DNA of 64,000 bases from Jiulongibacter sp024742395 (GCA_965249455.1 OZ252236.1:3720001-3784000); one strand, 5' to 3'; positions 8,176 to 16,926 are shown, counted from the first letter of the stretch. The notes: generated by a model from the sequence alone, not told the origin. Made by a program: numbers and translations.

Positions 8176-11100
8176 TTAAAAGTCTACTTTCACATTAAAA
8201 CCGATGTTTCTTACCGTTGGGTAAGCACCAGAGATGTATCCCTGAGCATTACCGGCACCAAGTCCGGCTTCAGGATCAGAGAATGGTACATTCTTCTTGA
8301 TAATCCAAAGGTTTCTTCCTACTACACCAACTGATATATTATTGGCAAAATTCTGGTACAAATTAGATGGTAAGCTGTAAGAAAGAGAGGCCTCTCTAAG
8401 CTTTACATAGGAGGCATCATATGTAGTCAATGCACCCGGGTTTCTTGAAGCATTACCCCAGTAATACGCACCGCCATAATAATCTGTTCGTGCACGTACT
8501 GTGTTTTTTGAACCATCCTCCTGTACACCTTCATTGAGAATTCCGCCGCCATCTGCAATTGGTAAACGTAGTTCATTACCCAGCTCATTCAAACCGGCAG
8601 TATAGTCTGGTAACCCTGTACCTTGTCCATAGTGCATATCCAGTGAATACACCTCGCCGCCCTGAGACATATCAATTAGGAAACCTAGGGTTAAACCTTT
8701 ATAAGATAAATGGTTATTTAAACCAGCCATAAAATCAGGAGCGGCTACACCTAATACCTGATCTGCCTGAGCCACATAGTATCCACTGCTGTTTACTATC
8801 TTATTACCGTTATCATCATACTGGAAGCCTGTACCTCTGATGGTTCCATAACGCTCACCTAGTGTAGCATTAAGAGAAATACCTCCCTGGTAGGAAGCCA
8901 ACTGAATATTCTCAACACCTGCATAAAGGTTTTCAACCTTATTGATGTTCTTACTGAAGTTCAGATTCATGTCCCAGGTAAAACCACCAACTTTAACTGG
9001 TGTACCCATGATGGCGATTTCGATACCTTTGTTTGAAAGATCACCCGCATTTACATATCTATACTGGAAACCCGTAGAGAAGGATTGTGTTACTCTCAAG
9101 ATCTGGTCAATGGTATTCACTTTGTACACGCTCATATCTAAGCCCAAGCGGCCACCAAGTGTATTTAATTCTAAACCGGCCTCCCAGCTTTTTGTTCTTT
9201 CCGGTCTTAGGGCTGCATTGTTCTTAGTGTTTGGTAAAGAGGTTAAGACGTTTGTACCAAAATTATCAAAACGAGTATATACATCGTTTACATTCAAAGG
9301 ATCGGTATCATTACCCACCTCTGCATACCCTACTCTTAGTTTACCAAATCTCAGCCAGTTGGCGTCAATCAGATTAGAGAATACAAAACTACCTGAAGCA
9401 GCGTAGTAATTGTAAGCATTATTACCCACTGGCAAAGCAGACGAGACATCATATCTGTCAGAAAGATCTAAGAAATAGGTGTCTTTAAATCCTAATGAAG
9501 CACTCGCATAATAGCCATTCACCTGCTTTTGAAGAAGAGTCTCTGTAGGAATTGGCGGTGTATTCACAGAATTACCAATTGAGTAAATTCCAGGAACAGC
9601 CAATCCACCAGAAGTAGATTGTAAAATACGCTCTCTATCTTCTGTTCTGATGTTCATACCTACCACACCAGCTAAACTGAAATCTTCAGTGAAACGCTTA
9701 TTAAAATTACCCATCAAGTCATAGTTCATTTCTGTATAAGCAATATCTGTACGCTCATAACCGGAGAATTCAGTTTTATTGTTTACACCAAAACGAGCAC
9801 CTGATGAACCAGGGGCTAATCTTTCTTCACGTAATTCTGTATAGCTATCTGTAGACACACGTCCCAAAATATTCAGCCATTCGGCCACTTTATAGTTTAA
9901 AGAAACATTACCGAAAATTCTGTTTCTGCTATCAGATTGATAGTTTTCAAAACGTGTAAAATAGGCATTATCAGTGTAAATAGGACCAAAATCACCGTTG
10001 ATAGGATCATTCATGTTCCAGGTAACATTTCTGCCTGTTAGATGATAGAAATACTCTTGTCTTTCCATATCGGTGTTTACCTGCCACCATTGACGCATAG
10101 ACTGCATTGGGTTCAGACCTGAATATCCTGTTCCGTATCGTCCTATGACATTCTGCTTAGAATAGTTTAAAGAGGTAGAGGCCGTTACTCTTTCTCCAAA
10201 ATTATAAGAGGAGTTCAGGTTTATGTTATGTCTCTTTTGAGAAGAATTAGGCAATATTCCTTTGTCATCAAAATTCGTATAGCCCAAACGGAACGTACCG
10301 TTTTCGTTTCCTCCATTAAAATCTATGGAGTTATTCCAGGTGGTCTGAGTTTCAAAGAAATAGTTAGCTGGCGTGTTTTGAGCAGCCACCCATGGCATTT
10401 TTTTGCCAAAATTAGCTGATTCAGGCACAAAAGATTCCCATGTATAAACCATCAGATTAGGGTCAAACTTTCCTCCATATGATGCATCCTCTGTAGTAGG
10501 TACTACTAAATCATTCACACCATCGCCGTCCAAATCATTGCCATCTAAGAAATACGGATTGTCTGTACCGTAATACGGACCATAACCAGCACCGTACTTA
10601 TCCTGATAAGTAATGAATGTACTCTTGTCTATTTTACCCGTAGTTACGGTACTGGAGATGCTTACGCCAATACCTTTTCTGGCTTTACCTTTCTTAGTAG
10701 TAACCATAATTACTCCATTTGCACCGCGGCTACCATACAAGGCCGTTGCAGCTGCACCCTTTAAAACAGAGATACTCTCTACATCTTCAGGGTTAATATC
10801 TGAGGCAGCGTTACCGTAATCAAAACCATCACTACCTACGCTTTGATTAAGATCATTACCTTGGTAGTTAGAAACAGGTACTCCATCTACTACAAAAAGA
10901 GGCTGGTTATTAGAAGCCAGGGAGTTGTTTCCACGAATCAAAACGTTTGTAGAACCTCCCATGGTCTGATTCTGACGAATTTGTACACCCGCTACTTTAC
11001 CGGAGAGGGAGTTTACAAAGTTTGATTGTTTAACGGTAGAGATTTCATCTCCGCCAACTTCCTGAACTGCATAACCGAGAGATTTTTTCTCACGTGAAAC

Positions 11101-11427
11101 ACCCAGTGCAGTAACTACTACTTCTGAAAGCTGATTTGCATCTGAAGTTAAGGCGACATTGATTGTGGTCTGGTTACCTACCAGAATAGCTTGTGAGTTC
11201 ATACCTACAAAGGAGTAAACCAGTGTGGCTCCTTTTTCAGTAGCGATAGTGTACAGGCCGTTGCCGTCTGTAGTGGTACCGCGTGTGGTGCCCTGAATAG
11301 TTACAGAAACACCTGGAAGACCCAGTGCATCATCAGCACTTGAGACTTTCCCAGAAACTTCGACGGTTTGTGCAAACGTAAACGTAGCAAGACAAACCAT
11401 TGACAGAGTCAATAAAAATTTCTTCAT
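8176..11427 (-). CDS. SusC/RagA-family TonB-dependent outer membrane transporter
   Basis: 1083 residues. A signal peptide (to TFAQ, about 19) is followed by a CarboxypepD_reg-like domain (about 24-105) and a plug domain with the SusC hallmark VLKGAAATALYGSRGANGV (near 225-245). The remaining residues form a 22-strand barrel ending in the aromatic-terminated NIGFNVKVDF. It imports a substrate captured by the SusD partner, powered by TonB-ExbBD. No sigma/anti-sigma pair lies nearby and the protein lacks an STN domain, so control probably differs from FecIR-type systems. Its mRNA leader has a competing-hairpin arrangement (11464-11539). Antisense frames within it are shadows. Confidence 0.95.
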   Translation of the reverse strand: MKKFLLTLSMVCLATFTFAQTVEVSGKVSSADDALGLPGVSVTIQGTTRGTTTDGNGLYTIATEKGATLVYSFVGMNSQAILVGNQTTINVALTSDANQLSEVVVTALGVSREKKSLGYAVQEVGGDEISTVKQSNFVNSLSGKVAGVQIRQNQTMGGSTNVLIRGNNSLASNNQPLFVVDGVPVSNYQGNDLNQSVGSDGFDYGNAASDINPEDVESISVLKGAAATALYGSRGANGVIMVTTKKGKARKGIGVSISSTVTTGKIDKSTFITYQDKYGAGYGPYYGTDNPYFLDGNDLDGDGVNDLVVPTTEDASYGGKFDPNLMVYTWESFVPESANFGKKMPWVAAQNTPANYFFETQTTWNNSIDFNGGNENGTFRLGYTNFDDKGILPNSSQKRHNINLNSSYNFGERVTASTSLNYSKQNVIGRYGTGYSGLNPMQSMRQWWQVNTDMERQEYFYHLTGRNVTWNMNDPINGDFGPIYTDNAYFTRFENYQSDSRNRIFGNVSLNYKVAEWLNILGRVSTDSYTELREERLAPGSSGARFGVNNKTEFSGYERTDIAYTEMNYDLMGNFNKRFTEDFSLAGVVGMNIRTEDRERILQSTSGGLAVPGIYSIGNSVNTPPIPTETLLQKQVNGYYASASLGFKDTYFLDLSDRYDVSSALPVGNNAYNYYAASGSFVFSNLIDANWLRFGKLRVGYAEVGNDTDPLNVNDVYTRFDNFGTNVLTSLPNTKNNAALRPERTKSWEAGLELNTLGGRLGLDMSVYKVNTIDQILRVTQSFSTGFQYRYVNAGDLSNKGIEIAIMGTPVKVGGFTWDMNLNFSKNINKVENLYAGVENIQLASYQGGISLNATLGERYGTIRGTGFQYDDNGNKIVNSSGYYVAQADQVLGVAAPDFMAGLNNHLSYKGLTLGFLIDMSQGGEVYSLDMHYGQGTGLPDYTAGLNELGNELRLPIADGGGILNEGVQEDGSKNTVRARTDYYGGAYYWGNASRNPGALTTYDASYVKLREASLSYSLPSNLYQNFANNISVGVVGRNLWIIKKNVPFSDPEAGLGAGNAQGYISGAYPTVRNIGFNVKVDF

Positions 11428-11882
11428 ACAGTTTGTATTTAAGGTTTATAATTAATTGATGTAGATGCTTCGTGAATAATTACACGAAGAGCCCTTGGAG
11501 AAGATATTGGGCGGTTTTTATAGATTATGACGAAGCATCAGGCAGCAAATAAGTCAAGATGCCTACCAAAGACTTATTGAATTGCAATATTGATATGAGC
11601 AATTTGCAAATCCGATACATTGCCAGGTAACATTTACCCAATTTTAGGTGACCATTAAAAACAATGTTCTAAGGATATTGCATGAAGATTATTGGGGAGA
11701 CAAACTTGCAGATTTATAAATTCATTGATATTATTTTTCAATATTCTAAGTTTAAATACATAATAAGCTTTGTTAATTCTTGTTAAAACTTAGGAGAGCC
11801 TGAAAGATTTTTCAGAACATTACGCAACCATACACCACTTTAATTACTCTATTACTTATGAAAAAGCTATTACTCAATTACT
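11428..11882. other. Divergent intergenic region between susC and a small exported protein gene
   Basis: 455 bp without a supported gene. The susC side holds the competing-repeat leader. The other side holds a short hairpin, CTGAAA / TTTCAG (about 11802-11817), an ACCCAATTT box (11636-11644) and CTATTACTTAT (11849-11859). Both of the last two also occur upstream of the paralogous gene at 13631. An ATG at 11858 opens a frame that stays open only a few dozen codons and is out of frame with the gene at 11883. Confidence 0.6.
11464..11539 (-). promoter_or_regulatory. susC 5' leader with competing inverted repeats
   Basis: Read in the mRNA sense, arm A is GATGCTTCGT (11539-11530), arm B is CTTCGTG (11489-11483) and arm C is CACGAAGCATC (11474-11464). 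C can pair with A over 10 bp or with the nearer B over 7 bp, but not both. The arms sit 37-112 nt ahead of the susC start codon. This geometry could act as a leader switch, but no ligand or sRNA partner can be identified by eye. Confidence 0.45.
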
Positions 11883-12221
11883 ATGAAAACCTCTTTAAAA
11901 CTTACCTCATCCTTTCTATGTGCCCTGCTCATAATCAGCTTCGCATTCAAGAAAACCTCCAAAGAAGTCCGTATATCAGACAGCTTAGACAGTATTGACT
12001 TACGGAAGATTGAAGCTGAAGCACTGACTAACCATTTGGAATTAAATTTTGATCGTGTTAAAAAGTCAGAAGGCAGAATCTCATCAGTAGATATTGTTAT
12101 AAATAACAAGGGATGTGCTTCCAGATTTAGTCAACATGACGCTTTCAGTCAAATTAGGCTAAAGTATTCTGTTAAAGAACCATGTCAATTTGAAATTCAG
12201 GTAGACCCGATAAAAAGTTAA
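11883..12221 (+). CDS. Small exported two-cysteine protein (paralogue A)
   Basis: 112 residues; no family recognised. An N-terminal signal peptide (hydrophobic residues 9-22) leads to a roughly 85-residue mature part. The pattern is DLRKIEAEALTNHLELNF (helix), SVDIVINNKGCASRF (strand), and IRLKYSVKEPCQFEIQV (strand). Cys78 and Cys101 are 23 apart and match a Cys pair 22 apart in the protein encoded at 13631, so a disulfide is likely. It ends 11 bp before the membrane-anchored AraC regulator gene and is probably co-transcribed with it. A 17-nt block shared with the paralogue's start lies 25 bp upstream but out of frame, so the start may have shifted. Confidence 0.65.
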   Translation: MKTSLKLTSSFLCALLIISFAFKKTSKEVRISDSLDSIDLRKIEAEALTNHLELNFDRVKKSEGRISSVDIVINNKGCASRFSQHDAFSQIRLKYSVKEPCQFEIQVDPIKS

Positions 12222-12232
12222 AAAAAGAGTCT

Positions 12233-13297
12233 ATGTATCCTCAATTTGATAACCTAAGCCTACAATTAATAGGCCTGTTAGCTAGTTCTTTGCTGATTTT
12301 TCTGGCCATTTACATTTTTAGTAATATCAAGAAAAATCAGACCCAGCGATTCGTTTTACTGGCACTCACAGTGTTTTCCACTATTCAAACACTGTACATT
12401 CTCTTTTATGGAAACATACCTGCTTTATGGACGAATATCTTTCTTGGAGTGCCCACTGTATTTGGCCCTTTGGCTCTTTTGTACACTCAAAGTTTTGTCA
12501 AGAAATCTGACGAAGTACAGTTCTCTGAATGGGTAAACTACCTGCCCTTTGTGATCATAGGAATATTGGCATTTATCCCTGATTACGATATCAAGGCTAA
12601 CCGAACACTCCATATATTAATAGTGGTTGCTCACTGGGGCTTATTTCTAACCTATACTTTTTTTTGGCTGTCACAAAGCAAAATGGAGCTGAAAGAACTT
12701 CATCATTATGAACGTAAATGGTTATGGTCTTTACTGGCTCTTTTGGCATTTATATGGATAGACCAGTCCCTTCTATTTCTTATAGGCTCAGCTTACCAAC
12801 TGATTTATGTCATAAGTATCATGCTGGTAGCCATCATGTTAAGTCTTTTTTATTTCAGGTTCCGTTCTGCCAATATGGATAAAAAGGAAGAGCCAGAAAC
12901 ACATAAGAAACATGTTAATGCCAAAAGTGATACCCCGGAGAAAACACCTCACCTTCCTGAGAATGCCCGGTTTTATTTAAATAAACTCGACAACCTGGTG
13001 AACGAAGAAAAAATATATATAGATCCTAATCTGACGATACCCAGACTTGCTGAAAAAATGCAGATACAACCTTATCTGCTTTCTCAAATCATCAATGCTC
13101 AGTTTGATAAGTCATTTCCAGATTACATCAATTCTTACAGAATTGAAGATGCAAAAAAACTACTGGAAGAAAGCTCTCTCAAAATTTCGAGCATTGCGTC
13201 AGATTGTGGATTCAATAGTTTGTCATCATTCAATCTGGCATTTAAAAAACATACGGACAAAACTCCCTCACAATACAGAAATGACTTTTTAAGCTAA
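12233..13297 (+). CDS. Membrane-anchored AraC-family transcriptional regulator
   Basis: 354 residues. The first about 215 contain seven hydrophobic helices, then a charged linker (KKEEPETHKKH), then a complete AraC DNA-binding domain (about 255-354). Its two helix-turn-helix units are visible: LTIPRLAEKMQIQPYLLSQIINAQF, and KISSIASDCGFNSLSSFNLAFKKHTDKTPSQYR. This 7TM-AraC layout is common in Bacteroidota and places the DNA-binding part at the inner membrane, where the membrane part presumably senses a signal. Its neighbours on both sides are paralogous small exported proteins, which are candidates for ligand or accessory factor. An imperfect palindrome terminator lies 128 bp downstream. Confidence 0.88.
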   Translation: MYPQFDNLSLQLIGLLASSLLIFLAIYIFSNIKKNQTQRFVLLALTVFSTIQTLYILFYGNIPALWTNIFLGVPTVFGPLALLYTQSFVKKSDEVQFSEWVNYLPFVIIGILAFIPDYDIKANRTLHILIVVAHWGLFLTYTFFWLSQSKMELKELHHYERKWLWSLLALLAFIWIDQSLLFLIGSAYQLIYVISIMLVAIMLSLFYFRFRSANMDKKEEPETHKKHVNAKSDTPEKTPHLPENARFYLNKLDNLVNEEKIYIDPNLTIPRLAEKMQIQPYLLSQIINAQFDKSFPDYINSYRIEDAKKLLEESSLKISSIASDCGFNSLSSFNLAFKKHTDKTPSQYRNDFLS

Positions 13298-13630
13298 GCA
13301 AATTGCGAATTGCTCATTCTGATTTAAAAAATCAATCGTTGTTACTGCCACCTATTTCGGTTCTTTGACAACGTAAAGCCGAGAGGCAGTTTGCCTTTAA
13401 GGTTTTTAATTGTTTTGAAAACCGAATAATGCCTTTGACCTTCAATGGCATTATTTTTTTTCTCCCCTTCGTATAGACATACCGCCACTGGTCAATAAAG
13501 ACTTCATCACTTTTCAATAAGCGTGTACTTTAGGCAAATAAAAAGCTAAATCACCCAATTTGGGTTAGAAAGGCTTGACCTATTACTTATACATTTGTAA
13601 ATAAAGAAGCTATTTAAAATTACTCAGGTT
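13298..13630. other. Intergenic region with a palindrome and a doubtful 61-codon frame
   Basis: 333 bp between the AraC gene and the second small exported protein. It holds the hairpin at 13425-13455, a 13-bp palindrome ACCCAATTTGGGT (13553-13565) and CTATTACTTAT (13580-13590), a box shared with the other paralogue's upstream region. A minus-strand frame at 13332-13517 would encode 61 basic residues ending in QRTEIGGSNND. It spans the hairpin and has no recognisable domain, so I do not call it a gene. Confidence 0.5.
13425..13455 (+). terminator. Long near-perfect palindrome, likely terminator of the AraC operon
   Basis: Stem AATAATGCC / GGCATTATT (9 bp), a T/T mismatch, then TTGA / TCAA around a 3-nt loop, followed on the plus strand by a run of eight T. 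It fits a rho-independent terminator, although it lies 128 bp after the AraC stop codon. Confidence 0.65.
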
Positions 13631-13990
13631 ATGAAAAAGCTATTACTGTTCATTAACCGGCGGTGTTCTCAGTGTATCTCACTCTTGTTTCTTGTGGCCA
13701 TTACCTTTTGCATCGGTGCCAGAATAGAAAAAGAAATCACCTTTACCATTCACAGCGAATACCAGGAAAATGATTTGAAGAAACTGACCAAAGAAGCCAT
13801 GGTTCAAAACATCCAACTCCTTTTTGAGGAAGAAGAGAATGCTCAACTACATATCCGACTACAAAATGGATTGTGTACCTCTGAGTTTGTAACCGAAAAG
13901 AATTTCCACAAAATTGACATTAAAGTAAAAAAAGGATCCTGTAGTGTAAATTTTAATGTTTTACAGAATGAAGTAATTCCATCTGTATAA
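13631..13990 (+). CDS. Small exported two-cysteine protein (paralogue B)
   Basis: 119 residues; no family recognised. The signal peptide is the hydrophobic stretch of residues 16-30. The mature part aligns with the protein at 11883: DLKKLTKEAMVQNIQLLF (helix), LHIRLQNGLCTSEF (strand), and IDIKVKKGSCSVNFNV (strand), with Cys82 and Cys104 at equivalent places. The two probably arose by duplication and now flank the AraC regulator. The gap to the following M23 peptidase gene is 33 bp, so it may share that gene's transcript. Function unknown; the secreted, Cys-paired small fold suggests a binding or sensing role. Confidence 0.65.
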   Translation: MKKLLLFINRRCSQCISLLFLVAITFCIGARIEKEITFTIHSEYQENDLKKLTKEAMVQNIQLLFEEEENAQLHIRLQNGLCTSEFVTEKNFHKIDIKVKKGSCSVNFNVLQNEVIPSV

Positions 13991-14023
13991 GCCATATTTG
14001 AGCTGAAATAATACTGGCCTTTC

Positions 14024-14674
14024 ATGTCCTTTTCGTCTATTCTTTCTTTTGATCTTCCTTCGGCAAAACTCCTATGGCTTGATCTGACTAAAAACAATCT
14101 GGAGCTCAGCCACTTAAACCCTGACAACACCCGGGAGTTCACAGAGTATGTTTTCAATAAAATTAAGAACGCTCAGGCCGACCTTGGCATTGGCGGATGG
14201 CTTGAAGACCGTTTTATTTATAGTAGCAGAGAGCAGTTTAACAAAGGTAAAAGCAGAAATATCCATTTGGGAGTAGATATTTGGATGCCGGCGGGCACAC
14301 CTCTTTTCTGTCCCACTCAATGTGAAGTACATAGTTTTGCCAATAATTTAGGGTTCGGTAATTACGGCCCGACAATCATTCTGAAAGCTGAAAATACTGA
14401 ACTCTACTTTCTGTACGGTCATTTGAGTTTAGAGTCTCTACATGATATTGAGGTAGGCCAGAAAATTGAAAGTGGGAAAAAAGTAGCTGAGATCGGCAAT
14501 TTCCCAATTAATGGTGACTGGCCGCCACACCTTCATTTTCAGGTGATGAATAATATGTTAGGTAAAGAAGGTGATTTCCCGGGCGTATGTGCCACTTCTG
14601 AACTAAAGGTAATGCAGAAATTCTGTCTTAATCCTTATCCTTTTCTAGGCTTAGATGAGAAGCCAATTACTTAA
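14024..14674 (+). CDS. M23-family metallopeptidase domain protein
   Basis: 216 residues. The C-terminal two thirds are a LytM/M23 domain with zinc-binding HLGVD (around residue 85) and the late HLHFQ motif (around 170), with LYGHL between them. Such domains cleave peptidoglycan cross-links or other glycine-rich peptides. Unusually there is no signal peptide or membrane segment; the first about 70 residues form a soluble domain. Similar domains lacking signals occur as parts of larger kinase-M23-aminotransferase fusions, which this resembles, so a cytoplasmic non-peptidoglycan role is possible. It overlaps the convergent serine protease gene by 4 bp. Confidence 0.82.
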   Translation: MSFSSILSFDLPSAKLLWLDLTKNNLELSHLNPDNTREFTEYVFNKIKNAQADLGIGGWLEDRFIYSSREQFNKGKSRNIHLGVDIWMPAGTPLFCPTQCEVHSFANNLGFGNYGPTIILKAENTELYFLYGHLSLESLHDIEVGQKIESGKKVAEIGNFPINGDWPPHLHFQVMNNMLGKEGDFPGVCATSELKVMQKFCLNPYPFLGLDEKPIT

Positions 14675-15663
14675 TAAATAATAGATTTAATCCATTCAAT
14701 TTGACTGGAAACTCGAATAAACACACTGATATCACCATAGCTACTGTCCTTATGCCCTTTGACGGGTTCAGGTACCCCGGCAGATAGCACTCCTGCCAAT
14801 TTCCAACTATTGCCATCCTTGACAAAAACAGGGCCACCACTATCCCCTTCTACAGTTGTCCCTTCGAGCTCCAGAGCCTCTGCAGAGCTGTTTCCAGCCC
14901 CTAATAATGCCTCGTCTTCATTTATTTCACTATCGCCTAATGTATTGATATCTCCAGTTGGACTGTCAAAATCAAAAGCCAAAAGCCCGCCTGAATATGT
15001 TTTTCCATTGATAAAGGTATTAATCCCATCAATGGACCTGTCAAGAACATTTTCTATGGCATGTTTTTTTGAGAATAAATCGGCATTCTGGCCAGCTAAT
15101 TTGGAGTAATCACCAAAACCACAGAACCAAACTTTGCTGCCTACAGTCTCGCTTTTAGTACTAAACAATGGTACCGGTGTAAGACTGGTAATCGGTGTTT
15201 TTAATTTAACAAGACAAAGATCATTGGCATTGACAAAATCTTGATTATCCTGAAGCCAAGTCGGGTGAAAAATGAGTTTTTCTACTTCGTACTCTCCTTC
15301 AGGATTGTTGGGATCGTTACCAATAAAAACCATAATACCATTGGCAGATGCAGGTTGTTTTTGCTCTTCAGCCACATAAAAATTATGTCCGGCAGTTAGA
15401 ATCCATCCGGGAGCAATCAATGTGCCTGAGGCTATGTACTCATGGTCATCGCTGCCATTAAGGCTATAGCTAAACATAACTACTGAACCAAAATCTGGGT
15501 AATCACCTATACTCGATGCTGCCGTTTCGTAGTCCGAAAGGTTTTTATCATGCCTAATCCCAAAAGTAGAAGTAGCAGAGGGCTCTAAAATATCATACTC
15601 TTCGCAAGAAATGAAAAGAAAGGATACTAGGCTAATAAGTATAAACCTGAATACAATTGACAT
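14671..15663 (-). CDS. Trypsin-like (S1) serine protease lipoprotein
   Basis: 330 residues. A lipoprotein signal ends at FISC (Cys20). The chymotrypsin-fold catalytic triad is complete: His in LTAGHNF, Asp in NDLCLVKL and Ser in GDSGGP (around residue 274). It should be an envelope- or surface-attached endopeptidase. Long inserted loops between Asp and Ser (DSEINEDEALLGAGNSS region) are not typical of the core family. It follows the GH10 gene with a 21-bp gap on the same strand, so the two are probably co-transcribed. The substrate cannot be predicted. Confidence 0.9.
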   Translation of the reverse strand: MSIVFRFILISLVSFLFISCEEYDILEPSATSTFGIRHDKNLSDYETAASSIGDYPDFGSVVMFSYSLNGSDDHEYIASGTLIAPGWILTAGHNFYVAEEQKQPASANGIMVFIGNDPNNPEGEYEVEKLIFHPTWLQDNQDFVNANDLCLVKLKTPITSLTPVPLFSTKSETVGSKVWFCGFGDYSKLAGQNADLFSKKHAIENVLDRSIDGINTFINGKTYSGGLLAFDFDSPTGDINTLGDSEINEDEALLGAGNSSAEALELEGTTVEGDSGGPVFVKDGNSWKLAGVLSAGVPEPVKGHKDSSYGDISVFIRVSSQIEWIKSIIY

Positions 15664-15684
15664 ACAATACTAAGCAAGAGGCTA

Positions 15685-16926
15685 TTATTTTGTCAAATCT
15701 ACAGAAAGTGTTCCTTTTTGTTTAGGGAAATCAATTAATCTGCTTTCTCCATTCACTGTAATTTTATATTTCCCGTAAAAGGCATCAGCAACATACAATC
15801 CTTTTTTATTCGCTTTGCCTTCTTCCATTGTATGCCATTCTTTTTTTATAAGGTTTTGGTAAGCTTCTACTGCCGGTGTTGGCGACCAATCTCTCTTATA
15901 AAGAGATGAGGCCGGGATCCAATTAGCACCTTCCCAGAAACCCCACATAAGAATTCCCTCCACTGCAGGATGAGCGAAACATATTTTATAGTAGTCTACA
16001 ATGTCTTTTGCCTTTTGTATCTCTTGTTCTTCAGTCAGCTGCTCTTTTCGATTATCTACCCACTTAGATCTTTGTCCAGGCATGTTAAATTCCGTCACTC
16101 TAATAGGTAATCCAAAAGTAGCCAATGAATCAAGGGAACGTCTAAGTGCGTCTCTGTCAAATGTTTGAGCATGTAAATGCCCTTGCACACCGATACCCGC
16201 TAAAGGAACTCCCTGGTCCAGAAGTTCTCTAATCTGAGTCATATATCTATCCAGCCAAACTCCGGTTAAGATGTCATAATCATTTAAATAGAGTTTAGCT
16301 TCCGGGTCTTTCTCAAGAAACCAATCAGCCATTTTTTTTGTGATGCCCTTTCCCAATCTATCTTCATAAAAATTGCCATGTATCATTTCATTGTTCAGGT
16401 CATATTCAACAAAACGGCCTTTATACCTGCTGGCAATATCATAAGCACGGTTCTTCAAGGTGAGCTCCAATTCCTCATTGTTCATTTCCTTCAGCCAGGG
16501 CTGAACAAATTTGTCAATTCCCCAATAGATATTATGGCCTCTAAGAGGAATATTGTTGGCATCTGTCCATTCCAGAATTCCATCAACGGTGTTGTAGTTA
16601 ACCTGACCTTTCTGACGTTCCATACTTAGCCATTTTACGGCATTCTCCGTTACGGCCGAGTTGAAATTTTCAAGGAATTTGGCCTTGTACATTTCTTTAT
16701 CAGAAGCTGACCAATAATTCTCAGCTAAACCATTACTAATTGCCGCACCAAACCAAAAGTCATGACTTATCTGTTCTATGCTCACCTTTTGACCAGGTTT
16801 AGTCTTTATTACCAATTGTCCTTTTCTATGCGTTTTGATATCCTGCTCAATTTCTGCATACTGAGCTATTATCAAATGACTTAGGCATAGAGAGAATAGC
16901 AAAAAAGGGAGAATTTTGAATTTCAT
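15685..16926 (-). CDS. Glycoside hydrolase family 10 endo-1,4-beta-xylanase-like enzyme
   Basis: 413 residues with an N-terminal signal peptide (to IIAQ, about 21). A GH10 TIM barrel is evident: LRGHNIYW on strand 3, the acid/base glutamate E180 in LNNEMIHG, QGHLHA, and the nucleophile E279 in VTEFNM, with Trp-rich WGFWEGANW near the barrel end. It hydrolyses internal xylan linkages or a related beta-glycan outside the cytoplasm. There is no extra carbohydrate-binding module; the last about 50 residues may form a small beta-domain. It heads a two-gene unit with the trypsin-like lipoprotein, but no SusCD pair or xylosidase lies nearby. Confidence 0.93.
   Translation of the reverse strand: MKFKILPFLLFSLCLSHLIIAQYAEIEQDIKTHRKGQLVIKTKPGQKVSIEQISHDFWFGAAISNGLAENYWSASDKEMYKAKFLENFNSAVTENAVKWLSMERQKGQVNYNTVDGILEWTDANNIPLRGHNIYWGIDKFVQPWLKEMNNEELELTLKNRAYDIASRYKGRFVEYDLNNEMIHGNFYEDRLGKGITKKMADWFLEKDPEAKLYLNDYDILTGVWLDRYMTQIRELLDQGVPLAGIGVQGHLHAQTFDRDALRRSLDSLATFGLPIRVTEFNMPGQRSKWVDNRKEQLTEEQEIQKAKDIVDYYKICFAHPAVEGILMWGFWEGANWIPASSLYKRDWSPTPAVEAYQNLIKKEWHTMEEGKANKKGLYVADAFYGKYKITVNGESRLIDFPKQKGTLSVDLTK

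Noticed and set aside
8942..9406. 154-codon plus-strand frame antisense to susC
   Set aside because: It lies entirely inside the SusC coding sequence, has no signal, domain or start context, and is explained by codon bias of the real gene. The same reasoning applies to the many other antisense frames in long genes.
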